Assembly (NCBI GenBank): GCA_019115125.1
Contig: DXEG01000015.1
Coordinates: 87,181 to 151,180, forward strand
From: Candidatus Blautia faecipullorum
Lineage (GTDB): Bacteria; Bacillota; Clostridia; Lachnospirales; Lachnospiraceae
Direction of reading: 5' to 3'
Length of the DNA stretch: 64,000 bases
Of the stretch, positions 1 through 8,310 are shown one piece after another (position 1 is the first letter of the stretch; the number at the start of each line of letters is the position of its first letter). A program made the position numbers and the translations under genes. The notes beneath the pieces were generated by a model. It worked only from the letters and a program-made list of their open reading frames with translations. It was not told the origin of the DNA and searched no databases.

Positions 1-1751
1 CAATTTGCATGGTACTGGTATTTGCCAGCGGTTATCTGATTATCTATAACATTTTTCAGATTTCCGTTGCCGGCGACATCCGTTTTTATGGCAGGCTGAA
101 AACTTTGGGAACCACCAGAAAGCAGCTGAAGAAAATGATTTACGGGCAGGCCAGCCGTCTGTCGCTGATCGGCGTTCCCATCGGACTTGTGATCGGGTAT
201 CTGCTGGGGGCTGTGTTAGTGCCGGTGATGATAACCGGGACGGCGGGAGAAGCCAAAACAGCGGTCAATCCCTATATCTTTATCGGCTCTGCGCTGTTTG
301 CCTATTTGACTGTCCTGATTTCCTGCTTGAAGCCTGCGAAAATCGCTGGCAGGGTTTCCCCGATGGAAGCCCTGCGCTACACTGACACAGGCACCGCCAG
401 CAAACGAAAAATCAAGAAAAGCACCGGCGGCGCAAACATCCCGAAGATGGCGCTGGCAAACCTGGGCCGGAACAAGAAGCGCACCGTTACGGTGATCTGC
501 TCCCTGACGCTGGGACTTGTGCTGCTTTCCTGCGTCTATGCGAAAAATGCCAGCTTTGATATTGATAAATACATGAGCGGAACTGTTATCAGCGATTTTG
601 AGGTAGAGGACAGCTCGATTTCTTCCGTTTTTGGAACCTATAACCCATACGGCACGACCATTTCCCCGGAACTGGTACAGCGCATAGAGGGGCTTTCCGG
701 GCTGGAAGCTACGGGACATTTGTATTCGCAGGTGTTTACCCATGAGATCGGTGCATCGGCTCTGGAAAACATTCAGACCTATTACAATGCCAACGACCGG
801 CTGGCCTATATAGAGGCGACGGACGCGGGGCTGGCAGAAGTCTATCACGACATGATCGACAGTGGAGAATGTACTTCCATGCTGTACGGCGTTGACGGCC
901 TGATCCTGGACGCTTTCGCGCAGGATGGCAGGATATTGGACGGCGCTTTTGAGAAAGAAAAATTCCTGTCCGGAGACTATGTGGTGATGGAGGCGGCTAC
1001 CGGCACGGAGGACAACCCGACAGAAACGCAGCCCACCTATTCCGTCGGGGACATGGTGGAGCTGAACGGGCAGCAATATGAGGTCATGGCGATTGTGGCG
1101 GATATTTCCACGATCACCGAGGGCGTAAACAGCACCACGGCGGACTTCCTCTCGTTCTATCTCCCGGCAGACACATTCCGGGCCATGTACCCGGACAACA
1201 CCCTGCGAAAGCTGTTTTTTGATATAGCCGGGGAATACCAGCCCCAGGCGGAAGAAATGCTGATCGACTACCGCGACAACATGGACAAATCCCTGAACTA
1301 TACCGCAAAGTCCACGCTGATAGAACATTATCAGGAACAGACGCGGGCCAATACGGTCATGGGCTTTGCGATCAGCCTGATTATTGCCTTTGTCGGTATT
1401 TTGAACTTTGTCAATTCCATGCTGACGGCGATTGTTTCCCGCCAGAAAGAATTTGCCATGATACAGAGTATCGGCATGACAAAACGCCAGCTTCGCAGTA
1501 TGCTGATCGACGAGGGCTTGTATTATGCTGGCAGCACCTTACTGGCGTCCTACGTTTTGGGTTCTTTGGCCGTAGGGATTGGCGTCCGTATGATGGTGGC
1601 CCCTGACTGGACGGCCACATTCCACTTTACACTTTTGCCGCTGGTGATCTGTACGCCTATTTTGATTGTGTTTGCAATTCTGATTCCTTATATCTGTTTC
1701 AGAAATTTGGAGAAGCAAAGCATTGTGGAACGATTGAGGGCGGCTGATTAG
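1..1751 (+). CDS. ABC transporter permease, FtsX/MacB-like (5' partial)
   Basis: Membrane subunit of an ABC exporter of the FtsX-like permease type found in bacitracin/antimicrobial-peptide resistance modules. The reading frame is open to the window's left edge, so the true start and probably the first membrane helix lie outside; the first visible ATG is at 9. Visible order: an FtsX-like four-helix block cut at its N-terminus (helices near residues 1-20, 45-70, 90-110), a junction with a TM helix near 155-175, a long extracellular domain of about 250 residues, and a second FtsX block (three helices in the last 150 residues). The tail resembles that of other two-block FtsX permeases. The ATPase partner would be expected upstream, outside the window. 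The substrate cannot be told. Confidence 0.85.
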   Translation, partial: ICMVLVFASGYLIIYNIFQISVAGDIRFYGRLKTLGTTRKQLKKMIYGQASRLSLIGVPIGLVIGYLLGAVLVPVMITGTAGEAKTAVNPYIFIGSALFAYLTVLISCLKPAKIAGRVSPMEALRYTDTGTASKRKIKKSTGGANIPKMALANLGRNKKRTVTVICSLTLGLVLLSCVYAKNASFDIDKYMSGTVISDFEVEDSSISSVFGTYNPYGTTISPELVQRIEGLSGLEATGHLYSQVFTHEIGASALENIQTYYNANDRLAYIEATDAGLAEVYHDMIDSGECTSMLYGVDGLILDAFAQDGRILDGAFEKEKFLSGDYVVMEAATGTEDNPTETQPTYSVGDMVELNGQQYEVMAIVADISTITEGVNSTTADFLSFYLPADTFRAMYPDNTLRKLFFDIAGEYQPQAEEMLIDYRDNMDKSLNYTAKSTLIEHYQEQTRANTVMGFAISLIIAFVGILNFVNSMLTAIVSRQKEFAMIQSIGMTKRQLRSMLIDEGLYYAGSTLLASYVLGSLAVGIGVRMMVAPDWTATFHFTLLPLVICTPILIVFAILIPYICFRNLEKQSIVERLRAAD

Positions 1752-1760
1752 CGATATTTT

Positions 1761-1788
1761 ATGGGGCCAGCGGCGGCGCTGGCCCCAT
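1761..1788. terminator. Perfect 12-bp hairpin after the permease
   Basis: A 12-bp perfect stem (ATGGGGCCAGCG and its complement) closes a 4-nt loop, 9 nt after the permease stop. Neither strand shows a clear U-tract behind it, so it may be a terminator of weak type or an RNA-stabilising hairpin. Confidence 0.4.
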
Positions 1789-1840
1789 AAACATAAAATA
1801 TAATTAAAATCTTCTCACACTCGCAAAAACCACGGCTATT

Positions 1841-2059
1841 TCACTCCGCTGACTTCAGTTTATTCACCGTATCATACATTATAGACTGGCATTTTTCAAA
1901 TTCTTCTTTTGTTACCGTATAAAAATCATCCCCCGGATAACGGGCGTCAAAATAAAAATCCGTAAGATACGCCAGACCTACCGTGTCCAGCTTTAATTCC
2001 GGCTTCCGCTCATTCAGCTTCGACGCGATTTTTTTCAGATTCCAAATATTGAAGATCAT
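1841..2059 (-). pseudogene. HEPN-domain protein, N-terminal half missing
   Basis: 72 residues that match only the second half of a HEPN domain: an NLKKIASKL segment (normally the HDL-containing helix after the first half), then the RYPG-type loop and a final helix. A complete HEPN protein is about 120-140 residues. Only 30 nt separate this ORF from the upstream nucleotidyltransferase gene, so the missing half is deleted rather than frameshifted. HEPN/nucleotidyltransferase pairs are a well-known toxin-antitoxin type. Without the first half this copy is unlikely to be an active RNase. It could still be translated, because the frame is open and has an ATG. Confidence 0.55.
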
Positions 2060-2089
2060 TTTCCGCTATGGCAATATAAGTATTCTTTA

Positions 2090-2473
2090 TCATTCCAATA
2101 CCTCCAGAAGCAATTTTTTATCTCTGTCAAGCTCTTCCTGGAAAACCCGGCTGCCTGGTCCCGCGTTCTCAAAGGTGTAAACCACATCCGTACGCACTCC
2201 GTCAATATCCTCGTCCAATGTCCACCGGATCACTGCCGACAGCGTCCGGTCGGCGATCCGGTTTTTTGTCAGGATCAAAAGATCCACATCGCTGGTGCTT
2301 CTGACCTCTCCCCTGGCGCAGCTTCCAAAAAGATATATTTTTTTCAGATCCGGAATTTCCGCATGGATCAGATACTGCAGATCATGCTCGATTTTATTTT
2401 TGAATCTCACAGGAAGATGTTCATATTCTTCTTTATATATTTTTACCTGTCCGGCCAATTCTACGCCCTCCAT
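2090..2473 (-). CDS. Minimal nucleotidyltransferase (MNT, pol-beta fold)
   Basis: Small nucleotidyltransferase-fold protein (127 residues from the ATG at 2473; the frame is open further upstream but overlaps the preceding gene). The pol-beta signature is present: GSCARG followed by STSDVDLLIL, giving the G-S/C motif and the D-x-D metal ligands. In MNT/HEPN pairs this protein is the antitoxin that adenylylates or otherwise silences the HEPN RNase. Here its partner, just downstream, is truncated, so it is an orphan antitoxin-like gene. The ribosome site is weak, so the start is uncertain. Confidence 0.75.
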   Translation of the reverse strand: MEGVELAGQVKIYKEEYEHLPVRFKNKIEHDLQYLIHAEIPDLKKIYLFGSCARGEVRSTSDVDLLILTKNRIADRTLSAVIRWTLDEDIDGVRTDVVYTFENAGPGSRVFQEELDRDKKLLLEVLE

Positions 2474-2489
2474 ATTTACAAAAAAATTC

Positions 2490-2867
2490 TTATTTTCTTT
2501 CTGAAAAAAGAGCGGCCTCCCCAAGCCATCCCATAAGCTCCTCGTCAATTTCCGAAGGCTCAGATATCAGCACATGGTGAGTCCAGCGGTTCGGGTACGG
2601 CTCTGTGGCAATGTCAATACGCGGCGATTCCACCTTGTACCCAAGCCCGAATGTTACGACAATATAGCTGTCCGGACAGTCTTTTTTCTTTCTCACTCTG
2701 GCAAAAGAAACGCAGGAAAACATATGTCTGTTGTAAAAAGAAATCTGTGTTTTTTGAACCTTGATCCTGACGTCAGGCACAAGCTCCGTAACACTTCTCT
2801 CCAGCTTCTCATACAGGGGCAGAGCATCTGGATTCTGGTTAAAAAACATGAAAATCTGTTCGTTCAT
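2490..2867 (-). CDS. DUF5655-like protein
   Basis: 125-residue soluble protein with AGGAGA ahead of the ATG at 2867. It begins NEQIFMFFNQNPDAL and its second half carries WTHHVLISEPSEIDEELMGWL. I associate this pattern with the DUF5655 family, common in Firmicutes and often near DNA-uptake or small accessory genes; biochemical function is unknown. It lies 17 nt upstream of the nucleotidyltransferase and 15 nt after the SnoaL-like gene, so all of these minus-strand genes may be one transcript. Confidence 0.65.
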   Translation of the reverse strand: MNEQIFMFFNQNPDALPLYEKLERSVTELVPDVRIKVQKTQISFYNRHMFSCVSFARVRKKKDCPDSYIVVTFGLGYKVESPRIDIATEPYPNRWTHHVLISEPSEIDEELMGWLGEAALFSERK

Positions 2868-2882
2868 TCATCTCTCCTTTAT

Positions 2883-3302
2883 TTAAAACCACGCCGCTTT
2901 TTCTTCCCTGAACCGCGGCTTGTCACCGTATTGATAGGGATTATAATAATGGATATTGCAGCCAAATTCTGTCAGAGCCTTTATTTTATTCTCCGGCGAC
3001 CATTCCACCAGGGACATTCCGTCAAATTCATCGATTCCGCCATCGTCCATCTCATTCTTAAAATACCATTCCACAGCCGTCTGATCTTCTTTATGGAAAA
3101 ATTGCTTTATATCCCAGACAAGAACCCTTCCCCGGGTATTCCATTCCTCAAACCAGTGCTTCACCGTTTCACGGTCCTCATATCTCGGTCCCCAGCTCTC
3201 CGTGTAGAGAACATCCTCCGTAAATATACAGTCTATCCCCAGATCCTCCTGCTCCAGCCACATCCTGAACCAAAGCCGGATGATTTCTTCTCTTTCTTTC
3301 AC
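2883..3302 (-). CDS. SnoaL/NTF2-like domain protein
   Basis: 139-residue protein with the pattern of a polyketide-cyclase/NTF2-like small-molecule-binding fold: an N-terminal helix with RLWFRMWLEQ, then the FTEDVLYTESWGP strand-turn, the ETVKHWFEEWN helix, and paired strands ending in a Trp-rich tail. The start is GTG at 3302, preceded by GGAGGG at 8-nt spacing; no ATG fits. Ligand or activity is unknown. It is the first gene of the small minus-strand group that faces away from the copper island. Confidence 0.7.
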   Translation of the reverse strand: MKEREEIIRLWFRMWLEQEDLGIDCIFTEDVLYTESWGPRYEDRETVKHWFEEWNTRGRVLVWDIKQFFHKEDQTAVEWYFKNEMDDGGIDEFDGMSLVEWSPENKIKALTEFGCNIHYYNPYQYGDKPRFREEKAAWF

Positions 3303-3396
3303 AGCAATGTCCCTCCAATTCTGTATAAAAGAAGCTGCTTTCAGTATATCATAATCACAGGCTTTAAAAAAGATTTTGTATCATTGGATTCTCCCC

Positions 3397-3446
3397 TTGA
3401 CAAATACCCCGTAAGGGTATATATTAAAAATACCCCATCAGGGTAT
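3397..3446 (+). promoter_or_regulatory. csoR-copA promoter with two CsoR operators
   Basis: TTGACA (3397-3402), 17-nt spacer, TATATT (3420-3425) is a near-consensus sigma-A promoter. Two inverted repeats of form ATACCC-N5-GGGTAT sit at 3404-3420, filling the spacer, and 3430-3446, just behind the -10. This is the known operator shape for Cu(I)-responsive CsoR. Copper binding would release the repressor and open the promoter for the repressor gene and copA. Confidence 0.9.
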
Positions 3447-3465
3447 ACAGAAAGGAGAAATGCTT

Positions 3466-3774
3466 ATGGCAAACAATACCGTCTGTCCCGGTTGTCAGAA
3501 AAAAACCATGCGCTCCGAGGAAGAACGCCGGAAGCTCATCAACCGTCTGAAACGGGTGGAAGGGCAGATCCGCGGAATTATCGGTATGCTGGAAAACGAC
3601 GCCTACTGCAATGATATTTTAGTACAGTCCGCCGCCGTAAACGCGGCCGTGAACTCTTTCAATAAAGAACTTCTGGCCAGCCACATCCGCACCTGTGTGG
3701 CAAGGGATATCCGGGAAGGCAGAGATGAAACCATTGACGAGCTTGTCGCTACCCTGCAGAAGTTAATGAAATAA
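3466..3774 (+). CDS. csoR: Copper-sensing repressor CsoR
   Basis: All-helical metal-sensing repressor of the CsoR/RcnR/FrmR family, 102 residues from the ATG at 3466; AGGAG (3453-3457) lies 8 nt before it, while the in-frame ATG at 3460 would be too close. The Cu(I) ligand set Cys-His-Cys is seen as the Cys in AYCNDIL and the His and Cys in SHIRTC. An extra CPGC pair near the N-terminus is seen in many clostridial members. Cognate operators lie directly upstream, and the target copA follows after 59 nt, so it is autoregulated with the copper exporter. Confidence 0.95.
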   Translation: MANNTVCPGCQKKTMRSEEERRKLINRLKRVEGQIRGIIGMLENDAYCNDILVQSAAVNAAVNSFNKELLASHIRTCVARDIREGRDETIDELVATLQKLMK

Positions 3775-3833
3775 TCCCCTGCCGGCTCTCTTTATAAATA
3801 ATTTCTAAATTGTATTTTACAGGAGGAATCAAT

Positions 3834-6368
3834 ATGGAACAATATACCGTAACCGGGATGAGCTGCGCGGCCTGCAGCGCCCGGGTGGAAAAGGCCGTCT
3901 CCCATGTTCCGGGAGTTACGTCCTGTTCCGTCAGTCTTCTGACCAATTCCATGGGCGTTGAGGGAACCGCCTCCGCCCAGGAGGTCATAGCCGCTGTGGA
4001 GCAGGCCGGATACGGAGCGTCCCTGAAGGGGGCGTCCGGCGAAAAGCTTTCCTCCTCCGCGGCGGAGGAGGCCCTGGCCGATCACGAAACCCCTGTGCTG
4101 AAAAAGCGCCTGATCGCGTCCGTGGGCTTTTTGCTTGTTTTGATGTACTTTTCCATGGGACACATGATGTGGGGCTGGCCCCTGCCCGCCTGGTTTGAGG
4201 GCAACCACGTAGCCATGGGCCTGGTACAGCTTCTGCTGGCCGGCATTGTCATGGTCATCAATCAGAAATTTTTTATCAGCGGCTTCAAGGCCCTCTGGCA
4301 CCGGGCCCCTAATATGGACACTCTGGTGGCCCTGGGCTCTATGGCCTCCTTCGTCTGGAGCGTCTACGCCCTCTTCGCTATGACAAGAGCGCAGGCGGAC
4401 GGAAATATGGCCGCCGTCATGGAATATATGATGGAATTTTACTTTGAGTCCGCGGCCATGATCCTGACTTTGATCACTGTTGGAAAAATGCTGGAGGCCC
4501 GGTCCAAGGGAAGAACCACCGACGCGCTGAAAAGTCTGATGAAGCTGGCTCCCAAAACCGCAGTGGTGCTTCGTAACGGAAAAGAAACCACGGTTCCTGT
4601 GGAGCAGGTTCATAAAGGAGATATCTTCCTGGTCCGCCCCGGCGAAAACATTCCTGTGGACGGAGTTATCCTGGAAGGGACCAGCGCGGTGAATGAATCC
4701 GCCCTCACAGGCGAGAGTATCCCCGTGGACAAAGCGGCCGGAGATCTTGTCTCAGCGGCCACCGTCAATCAGTCCGGCTTTATCAGATGCGAGGCTACCC
4801 GCGTAGGAGAAGATACCACCCTCTCCCAGATCATCAAAATGGTCAGCGACGCCGCGGCCACCAAGGCTCCTATCGCAAAAATCGCGGACCGGGTTTCCGG
4901 GATCTTTGTCCCCGCGGTGATCACTATCGCGGTCATCACCACCATCGTATGGCTGGCGGCCGGACAGACCTTCGCCTATGCCCTGGCCCGGGGGATCTCC
5001 GTCCTTGTAATAAGCTGTCCCTGCGCCCTCGGCCTTGCCACTCCGGTAGCCATTATGGTAGGCAATGGAATGGGCGCCAAAAACGGGATCCTTTTTAAAA
5101 CGGCAGTCTCTCTGGAGGAAGCCGGAAGGATCCAGATCGTGGCCCTGGATAAAACAGGCACCATCACCAACGGACAGCCGGAGGTCACCGATATTCTCCC
5201 CGCGGAGGGCTTCTCAGAGGAAGAGCTTCTTTCCTGTGCTCTTGCTCTGGAAAAGAAAAGCGAGCACCCCCTTGCGAAGGCCATTCTCAGCCAGGCGGAA
5301 AAGCTCCGCCTTGACGCCCTGGAAGTATCGGATTTTCAGGCCCTTCCGGGCAACGGTCTTTCGGCGGTCCTGAGCGGCGAAGCCCTTCTGGGCGGCAGCA
5401 TGAAATTCATCGGCGGACAGACTGCGGTTCCCCGGGAACTGAAAGAGAAAGCGGAAGAGCTTGCGGAAAACGGCAAAACTCCCCTTTTGTTCGCCAGATC
5501 CGGAAAGCTGATCGGTATTATCGCCGTTGCCGACGTGATCAAAAAAGAAAGTCCCCAGGCTGTCCGGGAGCTTCAGAACATGGGTATCCGTGTCGTTATG
5601 CTCACAGGAGACAACGAGCGTACCGCCAGAGCCATCGGTAAGCAGGCAGGCGTTGACGAGGTGATCGCCGGAGTTCTTCCCGACGGCAAGGAAAGCGTGA
5701 TCCGCTCCCTGAAGGAACAGGGCCGGGTCGCCATGGTGGGAGACGGCATCAACGACGCTCCGGCTCTCACAAGAGCGGATATTGGAATCGCCATCGGCGC
5801 GGGAACGGATATCGCCATCGACGCGGCGGACGTGGTGCTGATGAAAAGTCTTTTAAGCGACGTTCCCGCTGCGATCCGTCTCAGCCGGGCCACCCTGCGG
5901 AATATCCACGAGAACCTGTTCTGGGCCTTCTTTTACAACGTGATCGGGATACCTCTGGCGGCAGGAGTCTGGATCCCCATATTCGGCTGGACGCTGAACC
6001 CCATGTTCGGCGCGGCGGCCATGAGCCTTTCCAGCTTCTGCGTGGTCACAAACGCCCTGCGGCTGAATCTGTTCAAGATCCACGACGCTCTTAAGGACAA
6101 AAAAATCAAGCCCGCCGGACATGCGCCCGCGGTACAGACGGAGGACACAATGACTAAAACCCTCAGTATCAAAGGTATGATGTGCGAGCACTGTGAGGCT
6201 CATGTTAAAAAAGCTCTGGAATCCCTTCCCGGCGTGGAGGAGGCGGCAGCCAGCCACACAGCCGGAACAGCGGTAGTCGCCCTTTCCGCTCCGGTAGAGG
6301 ATGCCGTTCTGAAAAAGGCGGTGAAAGAGCAGGGATATAAAGTTACCGCAATTACAGAGAATCATTAA
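3834..6368 (+). CDS. copA: Copper-exporting P1B-type ATPase CopA
   Basis: 844-residue Cu(I) efflux ATPase; the ATG at 3834 follows AGGAGG by 7 nt, so the longer frame from 3810 is rejected. N-terminal heavy-metal-associated (HMA) domain with C11-A-A-C14; membrane helices from about residue 85; actuator TGES; transmembrane CPC at 395-397 in SCPCALG; phosphorylated Asp439 in DKTGT; hinge GDGIND at 636-641; final helix pair to about 755. After a short linker comes a second HMA domain at the C-terminus (Cys784, Cys787). The usual layout has all HMA domains at the N-terminus, so the C-terminal one is unusual, and it has its own ribosome site (see the separate entry). Expression should follow copper through CsoR. 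Confidence 0.97.
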   Translation: MEQYTVTGMSCAACSARVEKAVSHVPGVTSCSVSLLTNSMGVEGTASAQEVIAAVEQAGYGASLKGASGEKLSSSAAEEALADHETPVLKKRLIASVGFLLVLMYFSMGHMMWGWPLPAWFEGNHVAMGLVQLLLAGIVMVINQKFFISGFKALWHRAPNMDTLVALGSMASFVWSVYALFAMTRAQADGNMAAVMEYMMEFYFESAAMILTLITVGKMLEARSKGRTTDALKSLMKLAPKTAVVLRNGKETTVPVEQVHKGDIFLVRPGENIPVDGVILEGTSAVNESALTGESIPVDKAAGDLVSAATVNQSGFIRCEATRVGEDTTLSQIIKMVSDAAATKAPIAKIADRVSGIFVPAVITIAVITTIVWLAAGQTFAYALARGISVLVISCPCALGLATPVAIMVGNGMGAKNGILFKTAVSLEEAGRIQIVALDKTGTITNGQPEVTDILPAEGFSEEELLSCALALEKKSEHPLAKAILSQAEKLRLDALEVSDFQALPGNGLSAVLSGEALLGGSMKFIGGQTAVPRELKEKAEELAENGKTPLLFARSGKLIGIIAVADVIKKESPQAVRELQNMGIRVVMLTGDNERTARAIGKQAGVDEVIAGVLPDGKESVIRSLKEQGRVAMVGDGINDAPALTRADIGIAIGAGTDIAIDAADVVLMKSLLSDVPAAIRLSRATLRNIHENLFWAFFYNVIGIPLAAGVWIPIFGWTLNPMFGAAAMSLSSFCVVTNALRLNLFKIHDALKDKKIKPAGHAPAVQTEDTMTKTLSIKGMMCEHCEAHVKKALESLPGVEEAAASHTAGTAVVALSAPVEDAVLKKAVKEQGYKVTAITENH
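6140..6152 (+). promoter_or_regulatory. Internal ribosome site and in-frame start inside copA
   Basis: GGAGGA at 6140-6145, then ATG at 6150-6152, in frame with copA at codon 773. Translation from here would give a free 72-residue CopZ-like copper chaperone consisting of the C-terminal HMA domain ([10 protein letters not shown] motif). The spacing of 5 nt from GGAGG is good. Whether it is used is inference. Confidence 0.5.
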
Positions 6369-6400
6369 AAAAATAAATATAAATAAAGGAGAGATAAGCT

Positions 6401-6655
6401 ATGATCAAAGTAACAGCAAATGTAGAAGGTATGATGTGCGGAATGTGCGAGGCTCATGTAAACGACGCGGTCCGGGCGGCATTTAAAGTAAAAAAAGTGA
6501 CCTCCTCCCACAGCAAGGGAACCACGGAAGTTATTTCCGAGGAGCCTGTGGACGAGGCAAAGCTCCGGGACACCATCGAGGCTACCGGATATAAGGTAAC
6601 AGGAGTCCTGACCGAGCCCTACGAGAAAAAGGGATTTTCACTTTTTCATAAATAA
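6401..6655 (+). CDS. CopZ-like heavy-metal-associated protein
   Basis: 84-residue single HMA-fold protein with the Cu(I)-binding Cys pair in GMMCGMCEAH; AGGAG precedes the ATG by a normal distance. It is close in sequence to the C-terminal HMA domain of CopA 30 nt upstream, which suggests duplication. The expected role is to carry Cu(I) in the cytoplasm and hand it to CopA or CsoR. The C-terminus adds a short basic tail beyond the usual 68-70 residues. Last gene of the copper operon; a terminator follows. Confidence 0.9.
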   Translation: MIKVTANVEGMMCGMCEAHVNDAVRAAFKVKKVTSSHSKGTTEVISEEPVDEAKLRDTIEATGYKVTGVLTEPYEKKGFSLFHK

Positions 6656-6665
6656 ATTTTTTCAG

Positions 6666-6702
6666 GATCCGCCGGAAAGGACACCCCTCCGGCGGGTCTT
6701 TT
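6666..6702 (+). terminator. Rho-independent terminator of the copper operon
   Basis: An 11-bp stem with one G-T pair (arms 6666-6676 and 6688-6698) ends in TTTT, 11 nt after the copZ-like stop. Confidence 0.8.
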
Positions 6703-6718
6703 CCTGTTTTCATCAGGA

Positions 6719-6746
6719 TTGACTTTATCCGCAATTCTGCTATATT
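6719..6746 (+). promoter_or_regulatory. Putative promoter of the ClC gene
   Basis: TTGACT (6719-6724), 16-nt spacer, TATATT (6741-6746), directly after the copper operon terminator and about 90 nt before the channel start. Confidence 0.6.
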
Positions 6747-6754
6747 TGAAATAA

Positions 6755-6802
6755 GGCTACCGCAATCCCACTGGCTTTAGACGACAATGGGTAGTTCACT
6801 TA
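6755..6802 (+). mobile_element. Possible solo right end of an IS200/IS605 element
   Basis: The text CCCACTGGCTTTAG, then TGGGTAGTTCAC, looks like the imperfect terminal hairpin and tail seen at right ends of IS200/IS605-type elements. A CTACC/GGTAG pairing (about 6756 and 6790) encloses it. No tnpA or tnpB is near. This is recognition of a pattern from memory, not an alignment; it could equally be an ordinary leader hairpin of the ClC mRNA. Confidence 0.35.
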
Positions 6803-6834
6803 GTACATCATTCTATGGAAAACAGGAGCAGAAA

Positions 6835-8121
6835 ATGAACGATAAAAAATCTTCCCGGATCATCCGGACCCTTCACTATTACGGCAGACGCGTATGGCGC
6901 GACGCCTCCAATCTGATCAAATGGCTGCTTCTCGCCGTCCTCACCGGATGTCTGGTGGGTACGGTCAGCAGTCTTTTCGCCAGGGTACTGAAGCTTGTCA
7001 CCAACTACCGCACAGAAAATCCTTATATATTCTTTCTCCTTCCATTGTCCGGTATTCTTATTGTTTTTCTGTATCAGAAAATTGGCCGGAATGACGGCGG
7101 CACCGATCAGGTGCTCTCCTCTATCCGCTCCCGGGACGACGTACCCCTTCGCTCGGCTCCGCTGATCTTTGTCTCTACCGCGCTGACCCATCTCACCGGA
7201 GGCTCCGCCGGACGGGAGGGCGCGGCGATCCAGCTTGGCGGCAGCATCGGCAGCCAGTTGGGGAGCTGGCTCCGTCTGGACGAGGAGGACCGCCATGTGA
7301 TGGTCATGTGCGGCATGAGCGCCGCCTTCTCCGCTGTATTCGGAACCCCAATGGCGGCCGCCGTATTCTCCATGGAGGTAGTCAGTGTAGGCGTTATGTA
7401 CTACGCCGCTCTTCTTCCCTGCGTGATCTCTTCCCTGATCGCCTCAAAATTTGCCGCCGGCATGGAAATCCACCCGGAGAATTTCAGCGTGCGCCAGATT
7501 CCGGAGCTCACTGTAGAGACAGGGCTTAAAATGGCGGCTATCGCCGTCTGCTGCGGTATTGTCAGTATTCTTTTCTGCATGGCCCTCCAGGGCGCCAGCC
7601 GACTTTACAGCCGTTACCTGAAAAATCCTTATCTCCGTGTCGCGGCGGCGGCTGTGGTGATCATTGGGCTCACCCTCCTTCTGGGAACCAGCGACTATAT
7701 GGGCGCCGGAAACGAGCTGATCCAGCGTGCTGTGGAGGAAGGCAGCGCCCGGCCTCTGGATTTCTTCTGGAAGCTTGTTCTCACCTCCCTGACCATGCGG
7801 GCAGGATTCCGGGGCGGCGAAATCGTCCCCTCCCTCTGTATCGGCGCTACCCTGGGCTGTGTCCTGGGACAGCTTCTGGGACTTGCCGCTCCTATAAGCG
7901 CGGCTGCCGGAATGGCCGCTCTCTTCTGCGGAGTTACCAACTGCCCCATCACCTCCATTTTGATCGCTTTTGAGCTTTTCGGCTTTCAGGGAGTATCCTA
8001 CTACCTCATTGCCGTCGCCATAAGCTATGCCGTTTCCGGGTATTATGGACTTTATAAGGATCAGACCATTGTGTATTCCAAGTACAAGGCAAAATATCTC
8101 AACCGGCACACCAGGTTCTGA
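6835..8121 (+). CDS. ClC-family chloride channel/transporter
   Basis: 428-residue membrane protein of the voltage-gated chloride channel (ClC) family. The ATG at 6835 has AGGAG 6 nt upstream; the in-frame ATG at 6787 lies in the leader and has no site. Family motifs: SAGREGAAIQLG (the GxEGP anion-pathway loop, here with Ala for Pro), followed by the conserved SAAFSAVFGTPMAAAVF helix, and FRGGEIVPSLCIGA, corresponding to the GGxFxP loop with Glu-Ile for the usual residues. About ten helices and no C-terminal CBS domains. The gating glutamate is kept, so H+/anion exchange is plausible. The ion (chloride or fluoride) cannot be settled; no fluoride riboswitch was recognised upstream. Confidence 0.9.
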   Translation: MNDKKSSRIIRTLHYYGRRVWRDASNLIKWLLLAVLTGCLVGTVSSLFARVLKLVTNYRTENPYIFFLLPLSGILIVFLYQKIGRNDGGTDQVLSSIRSRDDVPLRSAPLIFVSTALTHLTGGSAGREGAAIQLGGSIGSQLGSWLRLDEEDRHVMVMCGMSAAFSAVFGTPMAAAVFSMEVVSVGVMYYAALLPCVISSLIASKFAAGMEIHPENFSVRQIPELTVETGLKMAAIAVCCGIVSILFCMALQGASRLYSRYLKNPYLRVAAAAVVIIGLTLLLGTSDYMGAGNELIQRAVEEGSARPLDFFWKLVLTSLTMRAGFRGGEIVPSLCIGATLGCVLGQLLGLAAPISAAAGMAALFCGVTNCPITSILIAFELFGFQGVSYYLIAVAISYAVSGYYGLYKDQTIVYSKYKAKYLNRHTRF

Positions 8122-8310
8122 CCGGAGGCTCCCATAGATTTTTCCGCGTTGACGGCCTCACGAAAAACATCATAAAAATTATACATAAATTTGCTTGTAG
8201 AATGTCCATAATATGATAAAATAAAAGTAACTTTTGGCAGCTTTTCAGTAAAATTCCATTTAAGCGCTGAAAAGATGCCTATCTCTTAAAATTTCAGGAG
8301 GAAATATATA
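8122..8310 (+). promoter_or_regulatory. Intergenic leader of pyruvate kinase
   Basis: 189 nt with no ORF. AT-rich promoter-like text (TTGCTT near 8191 and TATGAT near 8212) and an 8-bp hairpin CTTTTCAG/CTGAAAAG (8241-8248 with 8267-8274) ahead of the AGGAGG site at 8296. No known riboswitch pattern was recognised. Confidence 0.35.

Noticed and set aside
216-1328. 370-codon antisense ORF opposite the permease
   Set aside because: No family pattern, no ribosome site, lies fully opposite a well-supported membrane gene; typical shadow frame.
3810-3833. Upstream ATG for copA
   Set aside because: The AGGAGG site lies downstream of it and fits the ATG at 3834; the HMA domain also starts there.
6747-6834. 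Fluoride riboswitch ahead of the ClC gene
   Set aside because: The conserved core of the crcB motif was not found; the leader looks instead like a transposon-end hairpin or simple stem.
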